Below, one piece after another: positions 51,379 through 60,546 of a DNA stretch of 64,000 bases. Source of the DNA: Aurantimonas sp965217685 (GTDB taxonomy: Bacteria; Pseudomonadota; Alphaproteobacteria; Rhizobiales; Rhizobiaceae); assembly GCA_965217685.1 (NCBI GenBank), contig CBDCIZ010000003.1, positions 1,922,001 through 1,986,000 on the forward strand. The letters run 5' to 3'. Numbering within the stretch: position 1 is the stretch's first letter; each line of letters begins with the position of its first letter. The notes under the pieces are model-generated. The model did no database searches. It had not been told where the DNA came from and saw nothing but the letters and a program-made list of their open reading frames with translations. The position numbers and the translations under genes are program-made.

Positions 51379-54300
51379 TCACACGGCGCGCCCATACCCG
51401 CCCGGCGTCGGCGTCGTGACGATCACCGCCTCGCCGGCCTTCAGCACGGTCTGGTCGCAGCCTTGAAGCGTTTCGACCGTTCCGTCCGCGCGGCGGACCT
51501 CGGTCTTGCCCATTTCGCCATCTGCCCCGCCGGAGACGCCCTTGGGCGGGAGCGTCCGGTGCGAGGAGAGGATCGCGCAATCCATCTCTTCGAGGAATCG
51601 GATCGTCCGGCGGGTGCCATCCCCGCCGCGCTTGAGGCCATGACCACCTGAGCCTTTGCGGATATAGAAATCCTCCAGCACCACCGGATAGCGCATTTCG
51701 AGGATTTCCGGGTCGGTCAGCCGCGAATTGGTCATGTGGACGTGGACGCCGGAGGTGCCGGCAAAGGCCTCGTCGGCATTGGTCGTGCCGGCCGGCGAGC
51801 CCGAGCAGATCGTCTCGTAATATTGGTAGGTGGCGTTGCCGAAGGTCAGGTTGTTCATCGTCCCCTCCGAATTCGCCATGGCCCCGAAGGCGCCGAATAG
51901 CGCGTTGGTGACGTGCTGGGAGGTCTCGACGTTGCCGGCGACGACTGCCGCGGGATAGGCCGGCTTCAGCATCGAGCCCTCGGGCACGACGATCTTCACC
52001 GGCCTCAAACACCCGGCATTCATCGGGATCGGCTTTTCGACCATCACCCGGAAGGCATAGAGCACCGCCGCGCGCGTCACCGGCTCGGGTGCGTTGAAAT
52101 TGTTGCCCATCATCTGCGACGTGCCGGTGAAATCGACCGTCGCCTCGCGGGCGGCCTTGTCGACGGTGATTTTCACCTTGATCGTCTGGCCGGTGTCGGT
52201 CGGGTATTCGTAGGAACAGTCGGAAAGCCCGTCGATGAGCTGGCGCACGGCTTCCGCCGCATTGTCCTGGACGAAGGCCATGTAGGCCTGCGCGGTCTGA
52301 AGCCCGAACGTCTCGACCATGCGGCCGAGTTCGGCGACGCCCTTCTCGTTGGCGGCGATCTGCGCCTTGAGGTCGGCGACGTTCTGGTCGGGATTGCGCG
52401 CCGGATAGCGGTGTTCGGTCAGGACCTTGCGCAGCGCCCCCTCCTGGAAGACGCCGCCGTCGACGAGCTTGAGATTGTCGATGAGGATGCCTTCCTCGTC
52501 GACATTCGTCGCGCGCGGCGTCATCGACCCCGGCGCGATGCCGCCGACATCGGCATGGCCGCGCGAGGCAACGTAGAAGAGGAGGCGGGGCGCATGGTGC
52601 CCACGCGAGGCGACGTAGAAGAGGAGGGTGGTCCTGGTTTCGTCAAATACCGGCGTCCACCACCGTGATATCCGGCAGATGCGTGCCGCCATTGTAAGGC
52701 GCATTCAGCGCGAAGACGTCGCCGGGGCGGATGGCGCCCTGGTTCTGGGCGATGATCGTTTCGACCGAGCGGTCCATCGAGCCCAGATGCACCGGCATGT
52801 GCGGCGCGTTGGCGACAAGCGCGCCGTCCGCATCGAAGATCGCGCAGGAAAAGTCTAGCCGCTCCTTGATGTTGACCGAGGACGCCGTGTTCTGGAGCGT
52901 CACGCCCATCTGCTCGGCGATCGACATGAAGAGATTGTTGAAGACCTCCAGCAGCACCGGATCGGCGCCTTCGTTCATGTCTCCGCTTTTAGACGTGCCG
53001 AGGGCGGCGTGCCGGACCTTTTTCTCGATGCGGGTCAAAAGAATGTCGTCGCGGGCGGTGATCTCGGCCGACCAGCCCGGCTCGACGACCACCGTCTGGT
53101 TCGGCTCGACAATCAGCGCCGGGCCCTTGATCCGGGCGCCCGGCCCGATGGCCTTGCGGCGATAGACGCCGGCTTCCCGAGCGGTGCCGCCGGTGAAGAT
53201 CTCAAGCGTTTCAGACGCTTCGGCGTCGAAACGCTCGGCGGTCGTCGCCGTCTCGCCGGCAAGGTCGTTCCGGTGCTCGGCGCCTTCGACCGAAATGTTT
53301 TCGACCACCACCGGTCGGTTCTCGTAAATGAAGCCGAACTGCGCCTTGTGCCCTACTTCGAAGGCCGTTCGCGCCGCCGTGAGGTCGCCGTCATAAGGGA
53401 TCGGCAGGGTCGTGTCGGTGCCGTCGTAGCGCAGCTGCAGGAGCACGATGCGGTCGATCGCGCCGGCTTCGATGCTCTGGCCGGTCAGCTCCGCTTCGAC
53501 CTGGCCGCCGAGCTTTTCGGCAAGAGCGTCGATATCGTCCTTCGAGGATTCCTCCAGCGGCGCGACCAGCGCCTGGCTGCGCGTCGCAAACAGCGAGGAG
53601 AGCCCGATGCCGTAGGCCGAAAGGAGCCCGGACATCGGATGGATCAGCACGCGCTCCATCGACAGGGCGTCGGCAACGAGGCAGGCGTGCTGGCCACCGG
53701 CACCGCCGAAGGAGTTGAGGAGATAGGTCGACACGTCATAGCCGCGCTGGACCGAGATCTTCTTGATGGCGTTGGCCATGTTCTCGACGGCGATGGTGAG
53801 GAAGCCTTCCGCCACCTGCCGCGTGTCGCGCCCGTCGCCGATCTCGTCGACCATTACCTGGAATTTCTGCGCGACGACATCCTCATCGAGCCGCTGGTCC
53901 TGGTTCGGGCCGAAAACCGCCGGAAATAGATCCGGCTTCAGCTTGCCGACCATGACGTTGGCGTCGGTCAGCGTCAGCGGCCCGCCCTTGCCGTAGGCTG
54001 CGGGACCGGGGTAGGCGCCGGCCGAATCCGGCCCGACCTGGAAGCGGCCCTGATCGAGATGCAGGATCGAGCCGCCGCCGGCCGCGACCGTGTGAATGCG
54101 CATCATCGGCGCACGAACGCGGACCCCAGCCACCTCCGAGTCCAGTGCCCGTTCATAGGCGCCGGCATAATGCGTGACATCGGTCGAGGTGCCGCCCATG
54201 TCGAAGCCGATGACCTTCTTCTCGCCCGCAAGCCCGGCCGTCTCGGCCATGCCGACCACGCCGCCTGCGGGACCGGACAGGATCGCATCCTTGCCCTCGA

Positions 54301-55090
54301 AAAGTTCGGCCGCCGTCAGCCCGCCCGACGACATCATGAACTGCAGCGACGGCGCATCCTCGTTCCCGGTGTTTGCCCCGAGGGCGCTCGCGACCTTGGA
54401 AACGTAGCGCTTGAGAATCGGCGTCAGATAGGCGTCGACCACCGTCGTGTCGCCGCGCCCGACGATCTTGACCAGCGGCGAGACCTCATGGCTGACGGAA
54501 ATCTGGGTGAAGCCGGCCGCCTTCGCCAGGGCCTTGGCCGCCGCTTCGTGCTCGGGATAACGCCAGGCGTGCATGAAGACGATGGCGACCGCGTCGATGC
54601 CGTCGGCCCTGGCCGATTCCAGAGCGTCGCGCGTGGCATCGGCGTCGAAGTCGAGCTCGACGGTGCCGTCGGCGAGCACCCGCTCGGGCACCTCCGCGAC
54701 CTTTTCGTAGAGCTGCTCGGGCAGGATGATCTCCTTGGCGAAGATGTCCGGCCGCGCCTGGTAGGCGATCTTCAGCGCGTCGCGAAAGCCGCGGGTGATC
54801 AGCAGGAGTGTACGGTCGCCTTTCCGCTCAAGAAGCGCGTTGGTGGCGACCGTTGTGCCCATGCGGACCGTGCCGACCTGGCCCGGCGGGATTGCGCCGC
54901 CGGCCTTGACTTCGAGCAGTTGGCGGATGCCTTCCAGCGCCGCATCATCATAGACGCCGGGGTTTTCCGACAGCAGCTTCTTCGGCGTCAGATCGCCGGT
55001 GGGCGTGCGGCCGATGATGTCGGTGAAGGTGCCGCCCCGGTCGATCCAGAAATCCCACTTGCCGCTGTTTTGTCCCGCCGCTGACGACAT
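51379..55090 (-). pseudogene. 5-oxoprolinase / hydantoinase (fused HyuA-HyuB), frameshifted
   Basis: ATP-dependent ring opening of 5-oxoproline or a hydantoin. The HyuA half reads WDFWIDRGGTFTDIIG, GTTVATNALLERKG, GFDMGGTSTDV and GGAGGQHACLVAD. The HyuB half starts near 53000 (LEVFNNLFMSIAEQMG, NAPYNGGTHLPDITVV) and continues one frame over (GSMTPRATNVDEEGI, SGGHGLKRGGDGT) to 51379. The break is an extra base near 52657. Immediately beyond it LLFYVASRGH is duplicated. Undisrupted, the protein would have about 1230 residues, the usual size of fused bacterial oxoprolinases. ATG 55090 has GGAG upstream. Divergent from a TRAP transporter that may import the substrate. Confidence 0.85.
52563..52627. 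repeat. Imperfect tandem duplication, 42-bp period, inside oplA
   Basis: Bases 52563-52585 and 52605-52627 are identical at 22 of 23 positions and encode LLFYVASRG twice in the same frame. Related family members have this segment once (FYVASRGHHADVGG). It lies 30 bp from the frameshift. Confidence 0.85.
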
Positions 55091-55110
55091 GTTGGGCACT
55101 CCGCTCGTAT

Positions 55111-55136
55111 TTTGATCAAACGTCGATAATTTATCG
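55111..55136. promoter_or_regulatory. Two adjacent palindromes in the oplA/dctP divergent promoter
   Basis: TTTGATCAAA (55111-55120) is a perfect 10-bp palindrome. CGATAA-T-TTATCG (55124-55136) is a perfect 13-bp one, and a further TTTATC half-site follows at 55141-55146. The AT-rich block lies 21 bp upstream of oplA and 81 bp upstream of dctP. The MarR-like gene at the end of the TRAP operon is the natural candidate to bind it. Confidence 0.55.
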
Positions 55137-55216
55137 GTACTTTATCAGCGTATTTGACGAAGAGCAATTTTCGTGGAAGTCTTTCGATTGACGCCAACGA
55201 ACGGGAGACTGATCGC

Positions 55217-56203
55217 ATGAAGCCCATCACCTTCGCCGCCGCGCTGACCGCCGGCGCACTCGCCGGGTCTCTGACCTGGACCGGAACCGCATCGGCCCAG
55301 ACCGCCTGGGATCTGCCGACGCCCTATCCGGAAGGCAATTTCCACGAGGAAAACCTCAAGCAATTCGCCGACGAGGTGAACGAGAAGGCCGGTGACGCGG
55401 TGAAGATCACGCTTCACTACAATCAGTCGCTGATCAAGCATCCCGACATCAAGAACTCCGTCCGCGACGGGATCGTGCCGGCCGGCGAGCTTCTCGTCTC
55501 CCGCCTCGAGAACGACGATCCGATCTTCGGCGCCGACTCGGTGCCGTTCCTGGCCACCAGCTACGACGCCGCCAGGAAACTCTACGACGCCCAGAAGCCG
55601 TTGATGGAAAAGGCGCTGCAGAAAGAAGGCCTGAAGCTGCTTTACTCGGTGCCGTGGCCGCCCCAGGGCCTCTACACCAAGGACAAGGTTGAAAAGATCG
55701 CCGATCTGTCGGGCAAGAAGTTTCGCGCCTACAACAATTCGACCGAGGAGATCGCCAGCCTCGCCGGCATGATCCCGACGCAGATCGAGCAGTCGGACGT
55801 GCCGACCGCCTTCTCCACCGGCCGCGTCGAGGCGATGATGACCTCACCCGCCACCGGCGTCGACGTGAAGGCCTGGGACTTTTTGAAGAACTATTACGTT
55901 CTTAACGCATGGTTGCCGCGCAACATGGTGATCGTCAACCAGTCGGCCTTCGATGCCCTGCCGAAGGACGCCCAGGACGAGATCATGGCTGCGGCCACCA
56001 CCGCCGAAGAGCGCGGCTGGAAGGCCTCCGAGGCCGAGACCGACAAGACCACGCAGGCGTTGAAGGACAACGGCATCAATGTCGCCGACCCGTCCGCCGA
56101 TCTGCAGGCCGGCTTCGAAAAGATCGGCGCCAGGATGACCGACGAGTGGGTGAAGAAGGCCGGTGAGCCGGGCCAGACGATGCTGGACGCGTATCGGAAA
56201 TAA
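55217..56203 (+). CDS. dctP: TRAP transporter substrate-binding protein (DctP family)
   Basis: 328 residues. Signal peptide to about ASAQT at residue 28. The mature part has the DctP pattern: FADEVNEKAGDAVKITLHYN, LSGKKFRAYNNSTEEIASL with the conserved arginine that pairs with a carboxylate, and FSTGRVEAMMTSPATGVD. GGGAG lies ten bases before ATG 55217. First gene of a dctPQM operon divergent from oplA; ligand probably a carboxylate such as 5-oxoproline or an N-carbamoyl/hydantoin product (inferred). Confidence 0.92.
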   Translation: MKPITFAAALTAGALAGSLTWTGTASAQTAWDLPTPYPEGNFHEENLKQFADEVNEKAGDAVKITLHYNQSLIKHPDIKNSVRDGIVPAGELLVSRLENDDPIFGADSVPFLATSYDAARKLYDAQKPLMEKALQKEGLKLLYSVPWPPQGLYTKDKVEKIADLSGKKFRAYNNSTEEIASLAGMIPTQIEQSDVPTAFSTGRVEAMMTSPATGVDVKAWDFLKNYYVLNAWLPRNMVIVNQSAFDALPKDAQDEIMAAATTAEERGWKASEAETDKTTQALKDNGINVADPSADLQAGFEKIGARMTDEWVKKAGEPGQTMLDAYRK

Positions 56204-56238
56204 GCAGTTCGGCTGAGGTCGCAGGACGAAGCGCCATT

Positions 56239-56294
56239 CCTCTCCCCAGTGGGGAGAGGGTGGATGCGAGCGGGAGCGAGCAGACGGGTGAGGG
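56239..56294. repeat. Interspersed hairpin repeat, copy D (inverted relative)
   Basis: CCTCTCCCC-AGT-GGGGAGAGG (56239-56259) is a perfect nine-pair hairpin, followed by GGATGCGAGCGGGAGCGAG and GGGTGAGGG. This is the common alphaproteobacterial intergenic repeat type. It is inside the dctP-dctQ gap next to copy B. Confidence 0.7.
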
Positions 56295-56334
56295 CTGGAA
56301 GGGCACAACGCCTGAAATGACGGCTCCCTTCAAG

Positions 56335-56373
56335 CCCTCATCCCCTGCCGGACCTTCTCCCGATTCGGGAGAA
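56335..56373. repeat. Interspersed hairpin repeat, copy B
   Basis: CCCTCATCCCCTGCCGGACC followed by TTCTCCCGA-T-TCGGGAGAA (56355-56373), nearly the same as copy A at 12167-12212. With copy D it places two stable hairpins after dctP, which could protect dctP mRNA and lower dctQM expression. Confidence 0.7.
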
Positions 56374-56456
56374 GAATGGTCATCGCGGACGCCGTGCACT
56401 TTCTCAACCGTCCGACGTCAGCGCAATACACACCATCTCCGAGGAAACCGCCGCTC

Positions 56457-56993
56457 ATGCGCCGCGCTCTCGACGCTCTCTATTCGCTCTGCGCCGCACT
56501 CGCCGCGCTTTGCCTCGTCGCCATCGCCGCGCTCGTCGCCGTGCAGGTCGGCGCTCGCTTGCTCGATACCGGGCTGGTCGCCCTCGGCCAGGCGCCGACC
56601 GGCTTCAACGTGCCCTCGCTCGCCGAAATCGGCGGCTATCTTCTGGCGGCCGCGACTTTTCTGGCGCTGGCCGACACGCTGGCCAGGAACGTCCACATCC
56701 GCGTCGACCTTCTGACCACCCGCCTGCCCGAGCGGGCGCGTGTCGCCCTCGACGGCGTAGTCGCCCTCGTTGCGGCCGGCATCGCGGCCTTCGGTGCCTA
56801 TGCCACCGGGGCGCTGGCCTTGAAGAGCTATTCCTATGGCGATGTCTCCTACGGCATGGTGCCCGTCCCGCTGGCCCTGCCACAGGCGACGCTCGCCCTC
56901 GGGCTCGGCGTTCTCGCCATCGCGCTGATCGACGAGGCGTTGTGCGCCTTTTCCGGCGACGACCGCATCGCCGGAAGCGGGGAGAGCGTCTGA
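56457..56993 (+). CDS. dctQ: TRAP transporter small permease (DctQ family)
   Basis: 178 residues with four membrane helices. NVPSLAEIGGYLLAAATFLALADTLARNVHIRVDLL is the DctQ core pattern (in parts). ATG 56457 gives the family start; an upstream ATG at 56376 lies in the repeat region. Separated from dctP by 253 bp of hairpin repeats; overlaps dctM as TGATG. Confidence 0.9.
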   Translation: MRRALDALYSLCAALAALCLVAIAALVAVQVGARLLDTGLVALGQAPTGFNVPSLAEIGGYLLAAATFLALADTLARNVHIRVDLLTTRLPERARVALDGVVALVAAGIAAFGAYATGALALKSYSYGDVSYGMVPVPLALPQATLALGLGVLAIALIDEALCAFSGDDRIAGSGESV

Positions 56994-58300
56994 TGAGCCT
57001 CTTCGAAATCTCGATGCTGCTCGTCGTCGTCCTGTTCGGTGCGCTGGCCTGCGGCCTCTGGGTCGCGCTGGCTTTGACGTTGACGGCGCTCGCCGCGCTG
57101 ATGACCCGGCCGGCGCTGCCCGACGCGCAGATTCTCGCGACGTCCTTCTGGTCGGCCTCGAACTCCTGGGACCTGACGGCCCTGCCGATGTTCATCTGGA
57201 TGGGTGAGATCCTGTTTCGTTCGAAGCTCTCGGAAGACTTATTTGCCGGTCTCGCCCCGCTGATGCGGCGGCTTCCTGGGCGGCTGATCCACGTCAACAT
57301 CGTCGGCTGCGCCATCTTCGCGGCGATCTCCGGCTCCTCGGCCGCGACCACCCAGACGATCGGCAAGATCTCGCTGCCGGAACTCAAGCAGCGCGGCTAC
57401 GACCAGAAGATCGCCATGGGCTCGCTCGCCGGCTCCGGCACGCTGGGCCTCCTGATCCCGCCCTCGATCATTCTCATCGTCTACGGCGCGGCGGTGGAGG
57501 AATCGATCGCCCGGCTGTTCATTGCCGGGGTGATCCCGGGCCTTGTCCTCGGCCTTCTGTTCATGGGCTACGTGGCCATCGCTGCGACCCTGAAACCCTC
57601 GCTGATGCCGGCCGACGCCGACGTCCTGATCACCGAAAGCCGGCTTCGCTCGGTCGGCCGCATCGCTCCGACGATCCTGCTCATCGCCGGCGTCATCGGC
57701 TCGATCTACGGCGGCGTCGCCTCGCCAACCGAAGCGGCGGTCATCGGCGTCGTCCTCGCCCTGGTCATCGCGAAAGCGCAAGGTTCGCTCTCCTTCACGA
57801 CCTTCAGGGACGGCTTGATGGCGGCGACGCGGGTTTCCGCGATGATCGCCTTCATCCTTGCCGGCGCCGCCGTCGTGACGACCGCCATGGGTTTTACCGG
57901 CCTGCCGCGTGAACTCGCGACCTGGATCGGTTCGCTCGACCTTTCCCCCTATGCGCTCCTGTTCGCACTCACATTGTTCTTCATGGTGCTCGGCTGCTTT
58001 CTGGACGGCATCTCGATGGTGGTGCTCACCACCTCGGTGATCATGCCGCTGGTCAACCAGGCGGGATTCGACCTCGTCTGGTTCGGCATCTATCTCGTCA
58101 TCGTCGTCGAGATGGCGCAGATCACCCCGCCCGTCGGTTTCAACCTCTTCGTTATCCAGGGCCTGACCGGGCAGGACATCTTTCGCATCGCCGCTGCGAC
58201 CTTTCCGTTCTTCCTGTTGCTCGCGCTGATGGTCGTGTTGCTGGCGGTCTTTCCCGACCTCGCGCTGTTCCTGCCCCGCACGATGTTTTCGGGAGGCTGA
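56993..58300 (+). CDS. dctM: TRAP transporter large permease (DctM family)
   Basis: 435 residues, about twelve membrane segments. SGSSAATTQTIGKISLPELKQRGY, GSLAGSGTLGLLIPPSI, GGVASPTEAAVIG and VEMAQITPPVGFNLFVIQG are DctM signatures. Sodium-coupled import with DctP and DctQ. TGATG overlap with dctQ; the MarR-like gene begins 2 bp after its stop. Confidence 0.95.
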   Translation: MSLFEISMLLVVVLFGALACGLWVALALTLTALAALMTRPALPDAQILATSFWSASNSWDLTALPMFIWMGEILFRSKLSEDLFAGLAPLMRRLPGRLIHVNIVGCAIFAAISGSSAATTQTIGKISLPELKQRGYDQKIAMGSLAGSGTLGLLIPPSIILIVYGAAVEESIARLFIAGVIPGLVLGLLFMGYVAIAATLKPSLMPADADVLITESRLRSVGRIAPTILLIAGVIGSIYGGVASPTEAAVIGVVLALVIAKAQGSLSFTTFRDGLMAATRVSAMIAFILAGAAVVTTAMGFTGLPRELATWIGSLDLSPYALLFALTLFFMVLGCFLDGISMVVLTTSVIMPLVNQAGFDLVWFGIYLVIVVEMAQITPPVGFNLFVIQGLTGQDIFRIAAATFPFFLLLALMVVLLAVFPDLALFLPRTMFSGG

Positions 58301-58302
58301 GC

Positions 58303-58842
58303 ATGGCGCGCGACAATACGACGGCCCGAGCGAGCAAGGCCATCGGCCCGATTGTTTCCTCCGCCCATCTCGCCGACGGCGCGCTGCCGGCTTTGTCGGA
58401 GGTCGAGTTCGGCCTGATCCTCGCCGGCCACGCCTTCGAGCGCTGGATGGTCCGCTGCATGACGGCGGCCGGCGAGCCCGGCCTGACGGCGACGGAAATC
58501 CTTGTCCTCCACACCGTTACCCATCGCGCAAAGCCCAAGCGCCTCGCCGACATCTGCCTCGTCCTCGGCATCGAGGACACGCATCTGGCCACCTACGCGA
58601 TCAAGAAGCTCGAGGCCCGCGGTCTCGTCGCCCGCGAAAAAGCCGGCAAGGAACGGCTGGTCTCGATCACGTCCCGGGGCGAAGCGGCCTGCACCCGCTA
58701 TCGCGATTTGCGCGAGACGATCCTCGTCGAAGGCGCCCACGAACTCGGCATCTCACCCGAGGCGATGTCGAAGCTCGGCCATCTCCTGCGGGTGCTGTCG
58801 GGCCATTACGATCAGGCGGCAAGGACGGCGGCGAGCTTGTGA
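58303..58842 (+). CDS. MarR-like winged-helix transcriptional regulator
   Basis: 179 residues. LTATEILVLHTVTHRAKPKRLADICLVLG and EDTHLATYAIKKLEARGLVAREKAGKERLVSIT (in parts) are a MarR-type helix-turn-helix with wing, in the long-helix HTH_27 group. It is the last gene of the dctPQM operon, 2 bp after dctM, and probably controls the oplA-dctP promoter pair. Confidence 0.88.
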   Translation: MARDNTTARASKAIGPIVSSAHLADGALPALSEVEFGLILAGHAFERWMVRCMTAAGEPGLTATEILVLHTVTHRAKPKRLADICLVLGIEDTHLATYAIKKLEARGLVAREKAGKERLVSITSRGEAACTRYRDLRETILVEGAHELGISPEAMSKLGHLLRVLSGHYDQAARTAASL

Positions 58843-58914
58843 TGGAAAGGCGCGGCCAACCGACATCTCCAACGACCTTGCCTTGTAAGACATTTTGTAA
58901 GACAATGGGCGCAA

Positions 58915-59207
58915 ATGGACTTTGAGTGGGACGCTGCCAAGGACGTAATCAATTTCGAAAAGCACGGAGTCGATTTCGACTATGCCATCGGTCTTTTTGA
59001 AGGCTTCACCCTTGAGAGGGAAGATGATCGGCAGGATTATGGCGAAACGCGCATACGCGCGATAGGTGAGACCGCCGGAACTATCCTTCTCGTCGTCTAC
59101 ACAATGCGTGAAACCGATTGCGGATCGTATCCGCCCGAAAAGCGAGCCAAGATGAGCGAAAGCGATACCGACAAGCCCTTGGTCAGACGCTCCCTGACCG
59201 ATCCTAA
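58915..59207 (+). pseudogene. brnT: BrnT-family toxin, frameshifted
   Basis: BrnT is a RelE-fold ribonuclease toxin. MDFEWDAAKDVINFEKHGVD and ILLVVYTMRET give the first two thirds. After RET the frame departs; adding one base after 59115 gives LRIVSARKASQDERKRY, the expected catalytic end, with a TAA at 59205-59207. Uncorrected, the reading joins BrnT residues 1-70 directly to the antitoxin. Length 293 is one short of a multiple of three. The restored end overlaps brnA by 56 bp. Confidence 0.82.
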
Positions 59208-59448
59208 CCGCCCCAGGGGGCGTTTTCGCGACACCTCGGAGCAGGCGATCGATGCAAGCGACATTCCCGAACTCGACGCTGCCTTCTGGAAGGGAGCCCG
59301 GATTGTCGAGCCGCGTAACCGTCCCACCGTGACCATGCGTGTTTCGCCGGAAGTGAAGGCGTATTTCCAGGCACAGGATCCGAAGGGCTATACCACCCGC
59401 ATGGCCGCGATCCTCGAAGCGTATGTGAAATCGCGATCAGCAGCATAG
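59152..59448 (+). CDS. brnA: BrnA-family antitoxin
   Basis: 98 residues. Neutralises BrnT and represses the operon. SDIPELDAAFWKGARIVEP and the ribbon-helix-helix-like RPTVTMRVSPEVKAYFQAQ with GYTTRMAAILEAYV match BrnA. It starts at ATG 59152 inside the brnT 3' end and is in the same frame as the brnT 5' part, so the brnT frameshift creates an apparent 177-residue BrnT-BrnA fusion. Confidence 0.88.
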   Translation: MSESDTDKPLVRRSLTDPNRPRGRFRDTSEQAIDASDIPELDAAFWKGARIVEPRNRPTVTMRVSPEVKAYFQAQDPKGYTTRMAAILEAYVKSRSAA

Positions 59449-59525
59449 GAGCGGCGCAACCGGGCTTCTCAAAACCGCGTAGACTGGTTGATCGAGGTGT
59501 GGATTTGGACGGCTTGGGGAACGGC

Positions 59526-60443
59526 ATGACGGTAAAGAAGATCGACGGCAAGGCGCGAGCGGCGCGGATCATCGACGAAGTAAAGAGCGCAGCAAAGACG
59601 CTGCACAACGAAACGGGCGTTCAGCCAGGTCTGGCCGTGGTCATCGTCGGCGAGGATCCGGCGAGCCAGGTTTATGTCGGCTCTAAGGCCAAGCGCGCGG
59701 TCGAATGCGGCTTCAAGTCGGTCAAGCACGTTCTCGACGCGGACACCTCCGAAGCCGCGCTGCTCGACATCGTGCGCGATCTCAACGCCGACCCGTCGAT
59801 CCACGGCATATTGGTGCAACTGCCGTTGCCCAAGCAGATCGACGAGAACAAGATCATCCAGACCATCGATGCCGACAAGGACGTCGACGGCTTCCACCTC
59901 ATCAATGTCGGCCGCCTGTCCACCGGCGCGATCGACGAGGCCTTCGTGCCCTGCACGCCGGCCGGCTCGATGATCCTGTTGCATGATGTCATGGGCGGCG
60001 ATCTGTCGGGCAAGACAGCGGTCATTGTCGGGCGCTCCAACATTGTCGGCAAGCCGATGGCGCAGCTGCTGCTGGCTGCCAACGCCACCGTCACCATCGC
60101 CCATTCGCGCACGAAGGATCTGGCGAGCCTCTGCCGCACGGCCGATATCCTCGTCGCCGCCGTCGGCCGGCCGGAAATGCTGACGGGAGACTTCGTCAAG
60201 GACGGTGCGGTGGTGATCGACGTCGGCATCAACCGCATCGACGCGCCGGAAAAGGGCGTGAATGACGACGGCTCGCCGAAGACCCGTCTCGTCGGCGACG
60301 TCGCCTATGGCGCGGCGGCGCAGAAGGCTTCGGCCATTACCCCCGTGCCGGGGGGCATAGGCCCGATGACCATCGCGATGCTGATGGCCAACACGCTGAC
60401 GGCCGCCTATCGCGCGGCGGGACAGACGCCACCGCGCTTCTGA
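59526..60443 (+). CDS. folD: Bifunctional methylenetetrahydrofolate dehydrogenase / methenyltetrahydrofolate cyclohydrolase
   Basis: 305 residues. VIVGEDPASQVYVGSKAKRAVECG holds the catalytic lysine and tyrosine. GILVQLPLPKQIDE, VGRSNIVGKPMAQLLL (NADP loop) and TPVPGGIGPMTIAMLMANT are FolD signatures. ATG 59526 fits; GTG/ATG starts upstream lack similarity. 77 bp after brnA. Confidence 0.96.
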   Translation: MTVKKIDGKARAARIIDEVKSAAKTLHNETGVQPGLAVVIVGEDPASQVYVGSKAKRAVECGFKSVKHVLDADTSEAALLDIVRDLNADPSIHGILVQLPLPKQIDENKIIQTIDADKDVDGFHLINVGRLSTGAIDEAFVPCTPAGSMILLHDVMGGDLSGKTAVIVGRSNIVGKPMAQLLLAANATVTIAHSRTKDLASLCRTADILVAAVGRPEMLTGDFVKDGAVVIDVGINRIDAPEKGVNDDGSPKTRLVGDVAYGAAAQKASAITPVPGGIGPMTIAMLMANTLTAAYRAAGQTPPRF

Positions 60444-60546
60444 CCGGCATCGCCTGCCACGCGCTCGCGGATCGTCGTGCCTCGACCGTTGCCCTATGTT
60501 GCAGCGCAACGCCGCAGGATATTTCGCGCAGCAGGGAGCCACGATC

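Noticed and set aside
58915..59448. A genuine BrnT-BrnA fusion protein
   Set aside because: The toxin's conserved end is present in the next frame, so a single missing base explains the fusion.
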